Source: an uncultured Bacteroidales bacterium
GTDB taxonomy: Bacteria; Bacteroidota; Bacteroidia; Bacteroidales; P3
DNA length: 64,000 nt
Reading direction: 5' to 3'
NCBI GenBank assembly: GCA_900317125.1
Contig: ONFR01000005.1
Location: 38,755-102,754, forward strand
Part shown: one piece after another, positions 41,076-50,335 of the stretch
Numbering within the stretch: the first letter of the stretch is position 1
Layout of the letters: every line of letters starts with the position of its first letter
Program-made: the position numbers and the translations under genes
The notes under the pieces: generated by a model
Told to the model about the DNA's origin: nothing
The model's database searches: none
Seen by the model: the letters and a program-made list of their open reading frames with translations, nothing else

Positions 41076-41699
41076 ATGGCACTGTATATCACCAATCACC
41101 CGTTGATTCAGCACAAGCTGACCATTATGCGCAAGAGGGAGACGGGTACCCTCGAGTTCCGTGAACTGTTGAAGGAGATAGGCATGTTGATGGGATATGA
41201 GGTCTGTCGCGATTTCCCCTTGAAGGAGGTGGAGATTGAGACCCCCATGCAGAAGATGATAGCGCATGAGCTGGACGGCAAGAAGGTGGCTGTGGTGCCC
41301 ATCCTGCGTGCAGGACTGGGCATGGTGGACGGTCTGCTCACCTTGATTCCCGCTGCCAAAGTGGGCCATATCGGCATGTATCGCGACGAAAAGACGCACG
41401 AGCCGGTGTTCTATTACTATAAGATGCCCGAGGGCAAAGACCGCATGGTCATCCTCACTGACCCGATGCTGGCCACAGGCGGCAGTGCCTGCGATGCCAT
41501 CAAGCGGTTGAAAGACGACGGATACACCCACATCCGCATGGTCTGCCTGGTGGCCTCACCGCAGGGGGTGGAACGCGTACAGCGAGAGCATCCCGATGTG
41601 GACATCTATACCGCCGCCCTCGACGACGGACTGAACAAAGACTGTTACATCCTGCCCGGATTGGGTGATGCAGGCGACAGAATATTCGGCACCCTTTAG
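41076..41699 (+). CDS. upp: Uracil phosphoribosyltransferase
   Basis: 207 residues. The PRPP-binding loop is '[19 protein letters not shown]' (about 125-143), and the C-terminal uracil-binding part includes '[17 protein letters not shown]'. The middle '[18 protein letters not shown]' is also characteristic. It salvages uracil to UMP in the cytoplasm. It has its own promoter; the alkaline phosphatase gene follows after 35 bases and may be read through. Confidence 0.95.
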   Translation: MALYITNHPLIQHKLTIMRKRETGTLEFRELLKEIGMLMGYEVCRDFPLKEVEIETPMQKMIAHELDGKKVAVVPILRAGLGMVDGLLTLIPAAKVGHIGMYRDEKTHEPVFYYYKMPEGKDRMVILTDPMLATGGSACDAIKRLKDDGYTHIRMVCLVASPQGVERVQREHPDVDIYTAALDDGLNKDCYILPGLGDAGDRIFGTL

Positions 41700-41734
41700 T
41701 TATGACAAAAATTATTATTTTAATCAGCATCTAT

Positions 41735-42838
41735 ATGAAAAAAGTCATCATTCTACTCCTTCTTGTCCTCCCGTTAATGGTTACGGCACAGCGTGTTAAG
41801 AGAATTTCCAACGCGACAGACACGCCCCAGCCCCGCAATGTCATCTTCATTGTGGGCGACGGCATGGGTACCGCCCAGGTCTATTCATCCATCGTGGCGC
41901 AAGGCACTCGGGGAAGTGCCTTTCTGCGTTTCCCCTACAGCGGCTTCTCCCGCACCTATTCCTACAACCGCTACACCACCGACTCCGGTGCTGGCGGCAG
42001 TGCCCTCATGACCGGGCACAAGGTGGAGAACCGCCATATCGCCAAGGGACCCGACGGCACCGACTACAACTCCTTCCTTGTCGACGCCAAGCGTTTCTTC
42101 GGCAAGGCTGCTGGCTTCGTGGTCACCTGCAGCGTGCTCGACGCCACCCCCGCCTCCACCTATGCCCATGTCACCGACCGCAAGCTCTTCGACAGCATCA
42201 GTCTTCAGATGGCCCAATGCCCCTTTGAGGTGATGATTGGCGGTGACAAGAACCATTTCCTTCCTGAGAATAGAAAGGATGGCAAGGCCCCTCTCGACAC
42301 CCTTATGGCTCGTGGCTATGATATGGTCTACAGCGTGATGGATATGAGCCAGAGCCGCAGCCGCAAAATCTGTGGACTCCTCACGCCCGACAATCCAGAC
42401 AAAGCCATGACCCGTGGTCGCATGCTCACCCTCGGCGCCCTCAAGGCCATCGAGACCCTCAATGGCTACGACAACGGCTTCGTGCTGATGATTGAGGGCT
42501 CGCAGATTGATTGGGCTTGCCACGACAACGACAGCCTTTACCTCGCCGCCGAGATGGCCGACTTCGAAGATATGCTCCATGCCGTCCTCGACTTTGCCCA
42601 GCGCGATGGCCAGACCCTTGTGGTGGTGACTGCAGACCATGAGACGGGTGGCCTCACGCTCAAGAACGGCAGCATCGCCGACCGTTACAACTGCCCCTCA
42701 TGGTCCACCGGCGGCCATACCGGCGTGATGGTTCCTGTGTTTTCCTACGGCCCCGGAGCCAACCTTTTCAGCGGCGTGATGCAGAACACCGACTTTTACA
42801 ACAAACTCATGCTCCTCATGGGTACCAAGTGGAACTGA
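41735..42838 (+). CDS. Alkaline phosphatase (PhoA family), secreted
   Basis: 367 residues from ATG 41735. Signal peptide 'MKKVIILLLLVLPLMVTAQ'. Metal and active-site blocks are 'NVIFIVGDGMGTAQVYSS' (metal Asp), 'TTDSGAGGSALMTGHK' (nucleophilic Ser), 'EGSQIDWACHDND', 'VVVTADHETGGLTLKNG' and 'STGGHTGVMVPVFSYGPGA' (metal His). It hydrolyses phosphomonoesters in the periplasm. An upstream start at 41702 adds eleven residues but hides the signal peptide. Length is short for PhoA, as usual in Bacteroidetes versions. Confidence 0.92.
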   Translation: MKKVIILLLLVLPLMVTAQRVKRISNATDTPQPRNVIFIVGDGMGTAQVYSSIVAQGTRGSAFLRFPYSGFSRTYSYNRYTTDSGAGGSALMTGHKVENRHIAKGPDGTDYNSFLVDAKRFFGKAAGFVVTCSVLDATPASTYAHVTDRKLFDSISLQMAQCPFEVMIGGDKNHFLPENRKDGKAPLDTLMARGYDMVYSVMDMSQSRSRKICGLLTPDNPDKAMTRGRMLTLGALKAIETLNGYDNGFVLMIEGSQIDWACHDNDSLYLAAEMADFEDMLHAVLDFAQRDGQTLVVVTADHETGGLTLKNGSIADRYNCPSWSTGGHTGVMVPVFSYGPGANLFSGVMQNTDFYNKLMLLMGTKWN

Positions 42839-42840
42839 AA

Positions 42841-42971
42841 AATGTGTGAATGCTTGAATGCTTGAATGTGTTAACGTGTTAATGTGTGAATGTGTGAATC
42901 TTTGACTAACGAATTAACATATTCACGAATTTACGAATTCAAGATGACTAACGAATTAACACATTAACGAA
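42841..42971. repeat. Low-complexity linker before the AtoE-type gene
   Basis: Words GAATGCTTGAATGTGTTAAC followed by complementary ACGAATTAACACATTAACG. Same family as the other linkers; the halves can pair. Confidence 0.6.
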
Positions 42972-42982
42972 TTATAATTATT

Positions 42983-44359
42983 ATGATAAAATTCTGTGTA
43001 CGTTTGGTGCAGCGTTGGCTGCCCGAACCCTTTATCTTCGCCATCATACTCACCCTTGTCGCTGCGGCCTTGGCCATGCCCATCTGCCATCAGACGCCTC
43101 TCGAGGTCATCGACCACTGGGGTGGCGGAGTGTGGAATCTGCTTGCTTTCGCTATGCAGATGGCACTGGTGCTCGTATGTGGCTCGGCACTTGCTGCCGC
43201 TCCTGTCGTCAAACGGGGAATCAGTCTGCTGGCCGCCATCCCCAAGACTCCCGTTGCTGCCATCGCCCTAGTCACCGCCGTCTCGGCACTCGCCTGCTGG
43301 CTCAACTGGGGTTTCGGCCTTATTGTCGGAGTGATTTTCGCCAAGGAGATTGCCCGCAAAATGCCGCAAATCGACTATAGGCTGCTTATCGCCTCTGCCT
43401 ACAGCGGTTTCGTGGTGTGGCATGCTGGCCTTTCGGGTTCCATCCCCCTCACTATGGCTACTCCCGGCGAAGCACTCACCAAGGCCACCAACGGGATTCT
43501 TACCAGTCCTGTGCCTGTATTCCAAACCATCCTCGACTATCATAATATCATCATCGTCTTGGTGGTCATGGCGGCCATTGTTGTCACCAACGCCTTGATG
43601 TATCCCAAGAAAGATGTCGTCACCGTGAACCCCGCACTCCTTGAAGAGGAGACTTCCTCCACCGCCAATGCCGGCAGTCTAGCAGCAAAGAGCAACTCCG
43701 GCGACAAGCCTGCCCTCACTCCCGCCCAGCGTATGGAGCAGTCGCGCCTGTTGTCGTGGATTGTCGCTGGTGTCGGGTTCACCTATCTGGTGTATCATCT
43801 GGGATGGGGCGGCGGCTCATTCGACCTGGGCAGCGTCATCATGCTCTTCCTCTTTCTGGGCGTACTGCTTCACGGCACACCCCTGGCCTATGTGCGTGCT
43901 TTCACCCAAGCCTCCAAAGGTGCGGCGGGCATCATCCTCCAGTTTCCCTTCTATGCGGGCATCATGGGCATTATCACTGGCGTGGGTGCCAGCGGCATCT
44001 CTTTCGGCACCGTCCTCAGCAATGCCTGCATCTCCGTCTCCAACGCCACTACCTATCCGATTCTCACCTTCCTCTGCGCTGCGGTGCTGAACATGTTCGT
44101 CCCCTCGGGTGGCGGGCACTGGGCCATCCAAGCCCCTATCATGTTCTCCGCCGGTGCCGACCTGGGTGTCGACCCCGGCCTCACGGGCATCGCCATTGCC
44201 TGGGGCGACGCTTGGACCAATCTCATTCAGCCCTTCTGGGCCATCCCGGCGCTGGCCATCGCCAAACTCGACGCCAAGGACATCATGGGCTTCTGTCTCA
44301 TCGACCTCTTGGTGACAGGGGTGGTCATCTGCAGCGGACTCTTGATTTGGGCGTTATGA
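42983..44359 (+). CDS. Short-chain fatty acid transporter, AtoE-like
   Basis: 458 residues with about 10-12 membrane segments. Recognisable AtoE features are 'RWLPEPFIFAIILTLVAAAL', 'VCGSALAAAPVVKRGISLLA', 'WLNWGFGLIVGVIFAKEIAR', 'GLSGSIPLTMATPGE' and near the end 'LNMFVPSGGGHWAIQAPIMF'. It probably takes up butyrate or acetoacetate in the inner membrane. No short-chain fatty acid enzymes adjoin it. A polar loop at about 215-245 separates the two halves. Confidence 0.88.
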   Translation: MIKFCVRLVQRWLPEPFIFAIILTLVAAALAMPICHQTPLEVIDHWGGGVWNLLAFAMQMALVLVCGSALAAAPVVKRGISLLAAIPKTPVAAIALVTAVSALACWLNWGFGLIVGVIFAKEIARKMPQIDYRLLIASAYSGFVVWHAGLSGSIPLTMATPGEALTKATNGILTSPVPVFQTILDYHNIIIVLVVMAAIVVTNALMYPKKDVVTVNPALLEEETSSTANAGSLAAKSNSGDKPALTPAQRMEQSRLLSWIVAGVGFTYLVYHLGWGGGSFDLGSVIMLFLFLGVLLHGTPLAYVRAFTQASKGAAGIILQFPFYAGIMGIITGVGASGISFGTVLSNACISVSNATTYPILTFLCAAVLNMFVPSGGGHWAIQAPIMFSAGADLGVDPGLTGIAIAWGDAWTNLIQPFWAIPALAIAKLDAKDIMGFCLIDLLVTGVVICSGLLIWAL

Positions 44360-44378
44360 CGGTGAATCTCCGTTGGCA

Positions 44379-44840
44379 ATGATACGAAGCAAACCCATGG
44401 ATTGGAACGAACTGCACGACTTAGCCTTTGCCATCGCCTCGCGTGCCCACTCCGGCCAGTGCGACAAGGCAGGGAACGATTATATCTCCCACCCCCTCCG
44501 TGTGGCGGAGCGATGCCGTAGCCCGAAAGCCAAGATTGTGGCCCTGCTGCACGACACCATCGAAGATACCGATGTGACTGCCCCTTACCTGTTGGAACAA
44601 GGGTTCCCCCGCGAGATTGTCGACGCGGTCCTGTCGGTGACGCGACGTGAGGACGAGCCTTACGACGACTATGTGCGCCGTGCCTCCACCAACTCCATCG
44701 GCCGCGAAGTGAAATGTGCCGACCTCGAAGACAATATGGACCTCCGCCGACTGAATGAGTTGACCGACAGCGACGTGGCACGCCTTCGCAAATACCTCCG
44801 CGCTTGGCATTATCTGCAAGACCGTGAATCTGAGCGTTGA
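44379..44840 (+). CDS. HD-domain hydrolase, MESH1/SpoT-HD-like
   Basis: 153 residues from ATG 44379; ATG 44397 ('MDWNELHDLAFAIASRAHSG') also fits. The HD signature is 'GNDYISHPLRVAERC' and 'IVALLHDTIEDTDVT', as in the hydrolase half of RelA/SpoT, with 'VKCADLEDNMDLRRLNELTD' where SpoT has K.ADRLHNM. There is no synthetase or ACT domain, so this is a stand-alone hydrolase, perhaps for (p)ppGpp. Substrate is inferred from family only. Confidence 0.8.
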   Translation: MIRSKPMDWNELHDLAFAIASRAHSGQCDKAGNDYISHPLRVAERCRSPKAKIVALLHDTIEDTDVTAPYLLEQGFPREIVDAVLSVTRREDEPYDDYVRRASTNSIGREVKCADLEDNMDLRRLNELTDSDVARLRKYLRAWHYLQDRESER

Positions 44841-44884
44841 AGACTCCTCCCGCCGACCCCTTGGCGGACGCTGATGAACGGCGA

Positions 44885-44917
44885 TTTGTGCTATATTAAA
44901 AAAAAGTTGTATCTTTG
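44885..44917 (+). promoter_or_regulatory. Promoter of apt
   Basis: TTTG (44885-44888), 21 bases, TATCTTTG (44910-44917), a good match to the Bacteroidetes consensus. It ends 23 bases before the apt start, so the leader is short. Confidence 0.75.
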
Positions 44918-44940
44918 CAAATCGTATTTCTTTAAACACT

Positions 44941-45516
44941 ATGAACTATCTCGACATTATCAACCACTATCCCGACTTCCCCAAGGAGGGGATAGATTTT
45001 ATTGATATATTGCCCTTTCTACAGAACAAAGAGGCTTTCAACCAGCTCATTGCCGACATCGACGCTCACACCCATTACCCCAATGTGGCCACCGTCGAAG
45101 CCCGCGGTTTCCTCTTTGCGGCACCGCTGCTCACCCAATCCAAACTGGTGCAGTCGGTCATTCCCATACGCAAGAAAGGCAAGCTACCCTACAACGAAGG
45201 CGACCTCCACGATGTTGCAATCCAGAAAGAGTACGGCAGCGACCATGTCTACTACCGCCTCAGCGACATCGCCGCAGGTGTCCCCGAAGGCGACACCTTC
45301 AACATCACATTTTTCGACGATATTCTCGCTACGGGCGGCACCGCCGTTGGCATAGCCGAAGCCCTCAACCGCGAGACTGTCACCCTCAATGGCCGTGAGT
45401 ACAAAGTCAAGGTGAAGGAATTCCTCTTCCTCGTCGAGTTCCCCGACCTCTACGACCACGACCGTATCAACGCCATCGCTCCCGTACACTCCTTTGCACA
45501 GGTCGAAGGCGATTGA
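44941..45516 (+). CDS. apt: Adenine phosphoribosyltransferase
   Basis: 191 residues. The start 'NHYPDFPKEGIDFIDILPFL' and 'TVEARGFLFAAPLL' are typical of Apt, and the PRPP loop is 'ITFFDDILATGGTAVGIAEA' (about 120-139). It converts adenine to AMP in the cytoplasm. The C-terminus is longer than in E. coli Apt, with 'FLFLVEFPDLYDHDRI', common in Bacteroidetes. The gene has its own promoter and is followed by a linker. Confidence 0.92.
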   Translation: MNYLDIINHYPDFPKEGIDFIDILPFLQNKEAFNQLIADIDAHTHYPNVATVEARGFLFAAPLLTQSKLVQSVIPIRKKGKLPYNEGDLHDVAIQKEYGSDHVYYRLSDIAAGVPEGDTFNITFFDDILATGGTAVGIAEALNRETVTLNGREYKVKVKEFLFLVEFPDLYDHDRINAIAPVHSFAQVEGD

Positions 45517-45651
45517 ATGTGTATGATTGCTTGAATGTGTAAATGCTTAACTGAATAATACTCAAACAATCGGACAATCAAGCAATCAAAAACCGTATCA
45601 TCTTATCAACATATCAACAGATTAACGAATTAACAAATTAACGAATTCAAG
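45513..45651. repeat. Low-complexity linker after apt
   Basis: TGATTGCTTGA (45524-45534) is perfectly inverted as TCAAGCAATCA (45578-45588), a possible terminator stem without a T-run. It continues into ACGAATTAACAAATTAACG words. Confidence 0.6.
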
Positions 45652-45654
45652 AAT

Positions 45655-46059
45655 ATGAAGAAAGCATTATTTGTTTTGATAGCCACTGTGTGTCTCTCCT
45701 TGGTCTCTTGTTTCAAGGAGTCGCAGTATTCCATCACTTATCACGGCGACCCTGCCGAGGTGGCCAATGTCACCATTTTCGAGTATGACTCCTCCTACGA
45801 CCTCGTGGCTACACGCGAACGGAGAATCATTGTGCCAGGAAAGGTCTACGAGATAACCTCTTCCGACTTGGCACATTACCTGGTGATAGGTGTGGAGGCC
45901 ACTTTGCATGGCCACATCTCCGAGTGGTACAGTAAGAATGTTTTTGAGTTAGACCCCAAGTCACCCCTCCATATCGACGTCAGTTTCACCGATATGGATA
46001 TTCAAAGCACCAATCCTGTCAACGCATCGCACAGCGTGCAGCGTTACCTGCACAAGTGA
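45655..46059 (+). CDS. Hypothetical lipoprotein (134 residues)
   Basis: The N-terminus 'MKKALFVLIATVCLSLVSCF' is a lipoprotein signal with lipobox LVSC (Cys19). The mature part is beta-rich with no recognised domain ('VTIFEYDSSYDLVATRERRI', 'YEITSSDLAHYLVIGVEATL'). It should be anchored in the inner or outer membrane. It stands alone, downstream of the apt linker, and converges with the DUF456 gene. Confidence 0.75.
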   Translation: MKKALFVLIATVCLSLVSCFKESQYSITYHGDPAEVANVTIFEYDSSYDLVATRERRIIVPGKVYEITSSDLAHYLVIGVEATLHGHISEWYSKNVFELDPKSPLHIDVSFTDMDIQSTNPVNASHSVQRYLHK

Positions 46060-46089
46060 TTGCTGTCGTGTGTTTGTAAGGATGCCCGG

Positions 46090-46584
46090 TCATACCACGA
46101 GGTCGCGGATGACGATGAAGGCTATTGCAATCCCGTAGACGAATTTCAGGCCTGTGCCAGTGAGGAATCCCACAAACGCACCCCAGGCAGCCCTGAGTGC
46201 TTCGCGTGATGCTTTGCCGCTGATTTTTTCGCCCACAAACGCCCCGATGAAAGGCCACAGGATGACACCCAGCAGCCCCTGCGGACCGAAGGGCAATCCG
46301 ATGATGGAAACCACCAACCCGATATTGCAGCCCCATATTCCTGCCTTGCTGCCACCGAATTTCTTGGTGCTGATCGACGGCACCACATAGTCGAGCACCG
46401 TAATCACGGTTGCAATAAGGGCGGTGACAATCAGAAACGTGGGCGAGTAGTCGGCCACAGAGGTGAAGCTGAGCACCAGCACGGCGGCCCAGCTGAGCGG
46501 CGGCCCAGGCAATCCCGGGACGATAGAACCCGCTATCCCCACAAGAGCAAGGATGACGGCAAGTACGATGAGGAATGTTTCCAT
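46090..46584 (-). CDS. DUF456 family membrane protein
   Basis: 164 residues with about four membrane segments and several Gly-rich loops: 'GIAGSIVPGLPGPPLSWAAV' at 17-36, 'LIVTALIATVITVLDYVVPS', 'GLPFGPQGLLGVILWPFIGA', 'AFVGFLTGTGLKFVYGIAIA'. This is the DUF456 pattern (two Gly-zipper-like halves). Function unknown. It converges on the lipoprotein gene. Confidence 0.88.
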   Translation of the reverse strand: METFLIVLAVILALVGIAGSIVPGLPGPPLSWAAVLVLSFTSVADYSPTFLIVTALIATVITVLDYVVPSISTKKFGGSKAGIWGCNIGLVVSIIGLPFGPQGLLGVILWPFIGAFVGEKISGKASREALRAAWGAFVGFLTGTGLKFVYGIAIAFIVIRDLVV

Positions 46585-46640
46585 GTATTATTCAATTCGT
46601 TAATTCGATAATATCGTTGATAAGTTGGTACCGTTTAATT

Positions 46641-46712
46641 TGAGAATTGAGAGTTGAGAATTGAGACCTGTCGGGCGATAATTCTCAACTTTCAATTTTC
46701 AACTCTCAATTC
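46641..46712. repeat. TGAGAATT hairpin element, copy 1
   Basis: TGAGAATTGAGAGTTGAGAA and the mirrored AATTCTCAACTTTCAATTTTC flank a CCTGTCGGGCGATA loop. The element is closely related to 55658-55733 (loop CCTGTTGGGTGATA). Its right arm encodes the last residues (ELRVEN) of the GNAT-HD protein. Confidence 0.75.
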
Positions 46713-47840
46713 CATGAGTCTGTTTACAAGTTCATGAAGTCGGTCGGTGTCGTGTATCAGTTCGCGTAGTTTTTCAAGTTGGCGGGCATTGCGCGAGAAG
46801 GGGATATAGAGCTTCAGATAACCACCTTCGGCATATTTCTCGTGAAGGTGCTGCAGTGTACGCTGCCATTGGGCTTCGCGGTCCAGATCGGGATAATGTG
46901 AAAGACCATACTGGACGGTTCGGCGTATGATGGTCAGCGGTTCTATGTCGCGGTCGGCTTCCGCCACAATGCGTCCATACAGGCTCCGCGGCTCGGACGA
47001 GGAAGATGCCCTGTGGTCCTCAGCGGCTTGGGCAATGGTCTCTATCTCTTCAGGACTGAACCATTGCCGGAGCTCAGTGTCCTCGCGTACAATGCGGCCG
47101 GAGACAAGATGGTGCCGTTCCCGTCCCTCCACCACGCCTGTGTCGTGGTAGGCAGCGATGGTGTATACCATATCGGGGTTCAGTTCGGGATAGTGGCCGG
47201 CCAGCTCCATGCTCTGTGCCATCACCACCTGCACATGGTCCAATCGGTGTGCCTGGTCGAAATGGTTGTATCGTGGCAGTATCTCCCGCTCCACATACCG
47301 TTTGAGACTGGCATTCACCATGGGGTAAAGCATCTTTTGGTAGGCCTCCCGTGGTGTGCCGTCGCGCATATACACCACGCCGCAACGGGTGTAGCCGTGG
47401 CGTTGGAAGATATGCAGCATGATGTGGTTGCTTTTGTGGGTGTCCACCCTCACCGAGGCGCATTGGGCCTCGCTCCACGCAAAAGCGAACTGGGCAATGC
47501 CGTGCACCCCCTCGGCACAGGCCAGCCGGTGGATGGTGCCGTAGGGGGTGGTGTCGTCCAGCCACTGGCCTTCCTCGATATAAGCGTAGGTAGGTTCAGG
47601 CTCCAGCAGCAGGGCGAAATAACCCACTGCCACCCCGTCGAGGGTGACCACATGGCCGATGCCCTTGCTGATGTCGCTCCCTATCAAGTCGGCGCCCGGA
47701 TACCCGTCCCATTGAACATCGTTGCCGTTGGCACGCATGATGCTCCGTGAGTGGGCCACAAGCTCCAGTATGCGGGGCACCTCGTCCATCTCGGCAGCAC
47801 GAACGACCAGCGACGGGCCTACACTGTCGGTCATAGGCAT
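46692..47840 (-). CDS. GNAT acetyltransferase fused to an HD-domain
   Basis: 382 residues. Residues 1-175 form a GNAT domain ('VGYFALLLEPEPTYAYIEEG', 'IHRLACAEGVHGIAQFAFAW', 'VRVDTHKSNHIMLHIFQRHG', 'YTRCGVVYMRDG'), and about 190-330 an HD domain with 'HFDQAHRLDHVQVVMAQSME', 'AAYHDTGVVEGRERHHLVSG' and 'EDHRASSS'. A combined acetyltransferase and phosphohydrolase is unusual. The ATG at 47840 shares a base with the glutathione peroxidase stop (TGATG), so the two are translationally coupled. Its last codons come from a dispersed repeat. Substrates unknown. Confidence 0.82.
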   Translation of the reverse strand: MPMTDSVGPSLVVRAAEMDEVPRILELVAHSRSIMRANGNDVQWDGYPGADLIGSDISKGIGHVVTLDGVAVGYFALLLEPEPTYAYIEEGQWLDDTTPYGTIHRLACAEGVHGIAQFAFAWSEAQCASVRVDTHKSNHIMLHIFQRHGYTRCGVVYMRDGTPREAYQKMLYPMVNASLKRYVEREILPRYNHFDQAHRLDHVQVVMAQSMELAGHYPELNPDMVYTIAAYHDTGVVEGRERHHLVSGRIVREDTELRQWFSPEEIETIAQAAEDHRASSSSEPRSLYGRIVAEADRDIEPLTIIRRTVQYGLSHYPDLDREAQWQRTLQHLHEKYAEGGYLKLYIPFSRNARQLEKLRELIHDTDRLHELVNRLMELRVEN

Positions 47841-48484
47841 CAAAGCAGTTTTTCGACAGCCTCGGCAACGGCTGCGGCAGTGGCTGTGGGTTCAAAGCGG
47901 CAGACCACATTTCCCTCGCGGTCGATAAGGAACTTGGTGAAATTCCACTTGATGTCGGGATTGTCGGCATAGAGGCTGTCCTGCGCCTTGAAGGCGTTGT
48001 GGAGGAACGCACCGCGCGGGTCGGTGGTGTCAAAGCCGCCAAAGGGAGCCTTGCTCTTCAGCCAGGTGTAAAGGGGTATAGCGTTCTCGCCGTTCACCTC
48101 GATTTTGGCCATCTGCGGGAAGGTGGTGCCGTAATTACCGGTGCAGAAAGCATGGATCTCCTCCAGCGTGCCAGGAGCCTGTCCGCCAAACTGGTTGCAG
48201 GGGAAATCGAGGATTTCCAGTCCGCGGTTGTGGCAGGCGTCGTAGAGTGCCTGCAGCTCGGCATACTGAGGCGTAAAGCCGCATTGCGTGGCGGTGTTCA
48301 CCACCAGCAGCACTTTCCCTTGATAGTCGGAGAGAGACACCGTGTCGCCAGCGTCGTTCACGATGTTGAATTGATAGATGTTGTCAGTGTCAGCCACCTC
48401 GGCAACTTCGGCCTTTTTCTGGTTGCAGCCGCACAGCATCATGGTTGTTGCAATGCAAACGGCAAGAATCCTAAACTGTTTCAT
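47840..48484 (-). CDS. Glutathione peroxidase family lipoprotein
   Basis: 214 residues. 'MKQFRILAVCIATTMMLCGC' gives a lipobox LCGC (Cys20). The thioredoxin-like domain has the peroxidatic cysteine at about 68 in 'VNTATQCGFTPQY', then 'LDFPCNQFGGQ' (Gln) and 'DIKWNFTKFLIDREGNV' (Trp), completing the active-site set. It is the cysteine form, so thioredoxin rather than glutathione is the likely reductant. It reduces peroxides at the cell envelope. Confidence 0.93.
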   Translation of the reverse strand: MKQFRILAVCIATTMMLCGCNQKKAEVAEVADTDNIYQFNIVNDAGDTVSLSDYQGKVLLVVNTATQCGFTPQYAELQALYDACHNRGLEILDFPCNQFGGQAPGTLEEIHAFCTGNYGTTFPQMAKIEVNGENAIPLYTWLKSKAPFGGFDTTDPRGAFLHNAFKAQDSLYADNPDIKWNFTKFLIDREGNVVCRFEPTATAAAVAEAVEKLL

Positions 48485-48546
48485 TGTTGTGTACTTTGTT
48501 GATAATTATTTTGTTGTATGCAATCTGTTGTGTCCAGATATAAATG

Positions 48547-48554
48547 CAAATATA
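48547..48554 (-). promoter_or_regulatory. -7 element of the peroxidase gene
   Basis: TATATTTG on the minus strand, 63 bases before the ATG at 48484; it would serve the peroxidase and the GNAT-HD gene. Confidence 0.5.
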
Positions 48555-48573
48555 CAAAATAATCTTCAACTTT

Positions 48574-48652
48574 TTTAATTCGTTATTTCGTTATTTCGTT
48601 AATTTGTTAATCGACTAACACATTAACACGATAACACATTAACACATTCAAA
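48574..48652. repeat. Low-complexity linker upstream of the peroxidase gene
   Basis: TTCGTTATTTCGTTAATTTG words followed by complementary CTAACACATTAACACGATAA words, as in the other linkers. Confidence 0.6.
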
Positions 48653-48696
48653 AAATCGTTGTCACTATCCTCGTGGCCCCCCTGCCCAGAGGATTG

Positions 48697-50307
48697 TCAG
48701 TAGACAATCTTCTCAGCGGGATAGTTGCCCACCTGCACCAGCAGGATATGGTGCGATGCAGATAGCAGGTCGGTTAGCCGCAGGGTGGCAGTGGCGACGG
48801 GGCTGCAATGATACAACTCCCTACCGCTGATGTCGTAAACCCTGACGGGCAGGGGGGGGACGGCATTGATGCAGAGCATCCCGTCCCTGCACACAAGGCT
48901 GTAGCCTCGTGCTCCCTCAGTCCTTTCATCGATGCCGACAGGGAAGTCCTCGATAAAGTTGTGGAAGTGGCTCCATCGCTCGGTGTACGATGCAAGGCTG
49001 CCGCGACGTATATGCACCGCTATATCGGGGTCTATGCCGTCGAAGGTGCCCCACGACACCTGCGGTGCTATCTCGTCAGCCGATATGATGGTGGTCACCC
49101 CTGTGCATCCGGCAAAAGCCTCTTCGCCAATACTGAAAACTTTCTTCGGCAGGACGATGCGGTGCAGTCCCGCGATGCCATAAAAAGCGTAGGGGGCTAT
49201 GCGATAAGTGTTGTTGGGGATGACCGTGCTTCTGCATCCGCTGACAATCTGTCCGTTGTTTTTATCGTAGATGGCGTTGCAGCTGCTGCGGCTGTCATAC
49301 TTGGTGTTGGCTGAATCAACGGTGATTGTGTCAAGGCTGGTACATCCCGCGAATGGGTTATGCCCTATATAAGATACTGATGCGGGGATGTGTATCGATG
49401 TCAACCCGCTACAGTCTTGGAAAGCAAAATCGCAAATCTCCACGATGGAATTGGGCAGTGTTAATTGGCGAAGACGGTCAAATCCGACAAAAGCTTTCTG
49501 GTCAATACGTCGCACATCTCCGGGTATCACTGTGGCGGCACAGCCCACAACCAGCCAATTATTGGCAGTGTTGACGACAGCGTTGCAGCCACCGCGGCTG
49601 TCAAACACCGCATTGTCCGGGTCTACTGTCAGCGAGGTGAGCCCCCGGCAGTGCGCCAGACACATATATCCTACACTGCGTACTTTGGCGGGAATATGGA
49701 AAGACCGTAAAGCGGTGCAACCGTCAAAAGCGTAGTTCCCGATAGCCTCCAGACTGTCTGGCAGGACAATTGCTGCAAGCTCCTCAATGCCCTGGAAAGC
49801 ACGTGATGCAATGGAGGTGACAGTGGGCGGGACTGTGGAACGCCGGCAGCCGCATATCAGTTCATTCTCCCGTGTGTCGACGTAAGCGTTGCAACCCTGC
49901 GGTGTGGCGTAGGCACTGTTGCCCGGTAGCACTGCCATGCTGTCAAGCGCCGTGCAGTACGAGAAAGCCCCATACCCTATGTGTGTCACCGTTGCGGGAA
50001 TGGTAATGCCCGTAAGGCTCCGACAATGGGCAAAGGCATAGTCTTCGACCACCGTAACCGGCACCGAGTGCAGCACCGAGTCGTATGGCCAGTCGGCATC
50101 GGGTTCGAAAAAGTATTCCCAGTACGAGGCACTATCGGGCAGGACAACATGCCCTGTTATGGCCGAATCCTGCTGGGTGACAAAAGCATTGTATTCCCCG
50201 CAAGAAATCCTGATACGATGGCCCGAAGGCGAAACCACCCAGTCGTTTTGACCAACAGCCGTTGAGGCAGCGGCCATGAAGAATAATAAATATACAATCC
50301 TTTTCAT
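48697..50307 (-). CDS. Secreted BspA-type leucine-rich repeat protein
   Basis: 536 residues with signal peptide 'MKRIVYLLFFMAAASTAVGQ'. From about 75 to 430 there are tandem LRR_5 (BspA) repeats of the form 'IGYGAFSYCTAL', 'IGNYAFDGCTALRSFHIPAK', 'ICDFAFQDCSGLTSIHIPAS', 'IGEEAFAGCTGVTTI'. The C-terminus ('PLPVRVYDISGRELYHCSPV') resembles a type IX sorting domain. A surface adhesin role is likely, as for BspA proteins. It is the last gene of the sigma-factor unit. Confidence 0.88.
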   Translation of the reverse strand: MKRIVYLLFFMAAASTAVGQNDWVVSPSGHRIRISCGEYNAFVTQQDSAITGHVVLPDSASYWEYFFEPDADWPYDSVLHSVPVTVVEDYAFAHCRSLTGITIPATVTHIGYGAFSYCTALDSMAVLPGNSAYATPQGCNAYVDTRENELICGCRRSTVPPTVTSIASRAFQGIEELAAIVLPDSLEAIGNYAFDGCTALRSFHIPAKVRSVGYMCLAHCRGLTSLTVDPDNAVFDSRGGCNAVVNTANNWLVVGCAATVIPGDVRRIDQKAFVGFDRLRQLTLPNSIVEICDFAFQDCSGLTSIHIPASVSYIGHNPFAGCTSLDTITVDSANTKYDSRSSCNAIYDKNNGQIVSGCRSTVIPNNTYRIAPYAFYGIAGLHRIVLPKKVFSIGEEAFAGCTGVTTIISADEIAPQVSWGTFDGIDPDIAVHIRRGSLASYTERWSHFHNFIEDFPVGIDERTEGARGYSLVCRDGMLCINAVPPLPVRVYDISGRELYHCSPVATATLRLTDLLSASHHILLVQVGNYPAEKIVY

Positions 50308-50335
50308 GATAATATTTCAGTTTAGATGGGTTCTT

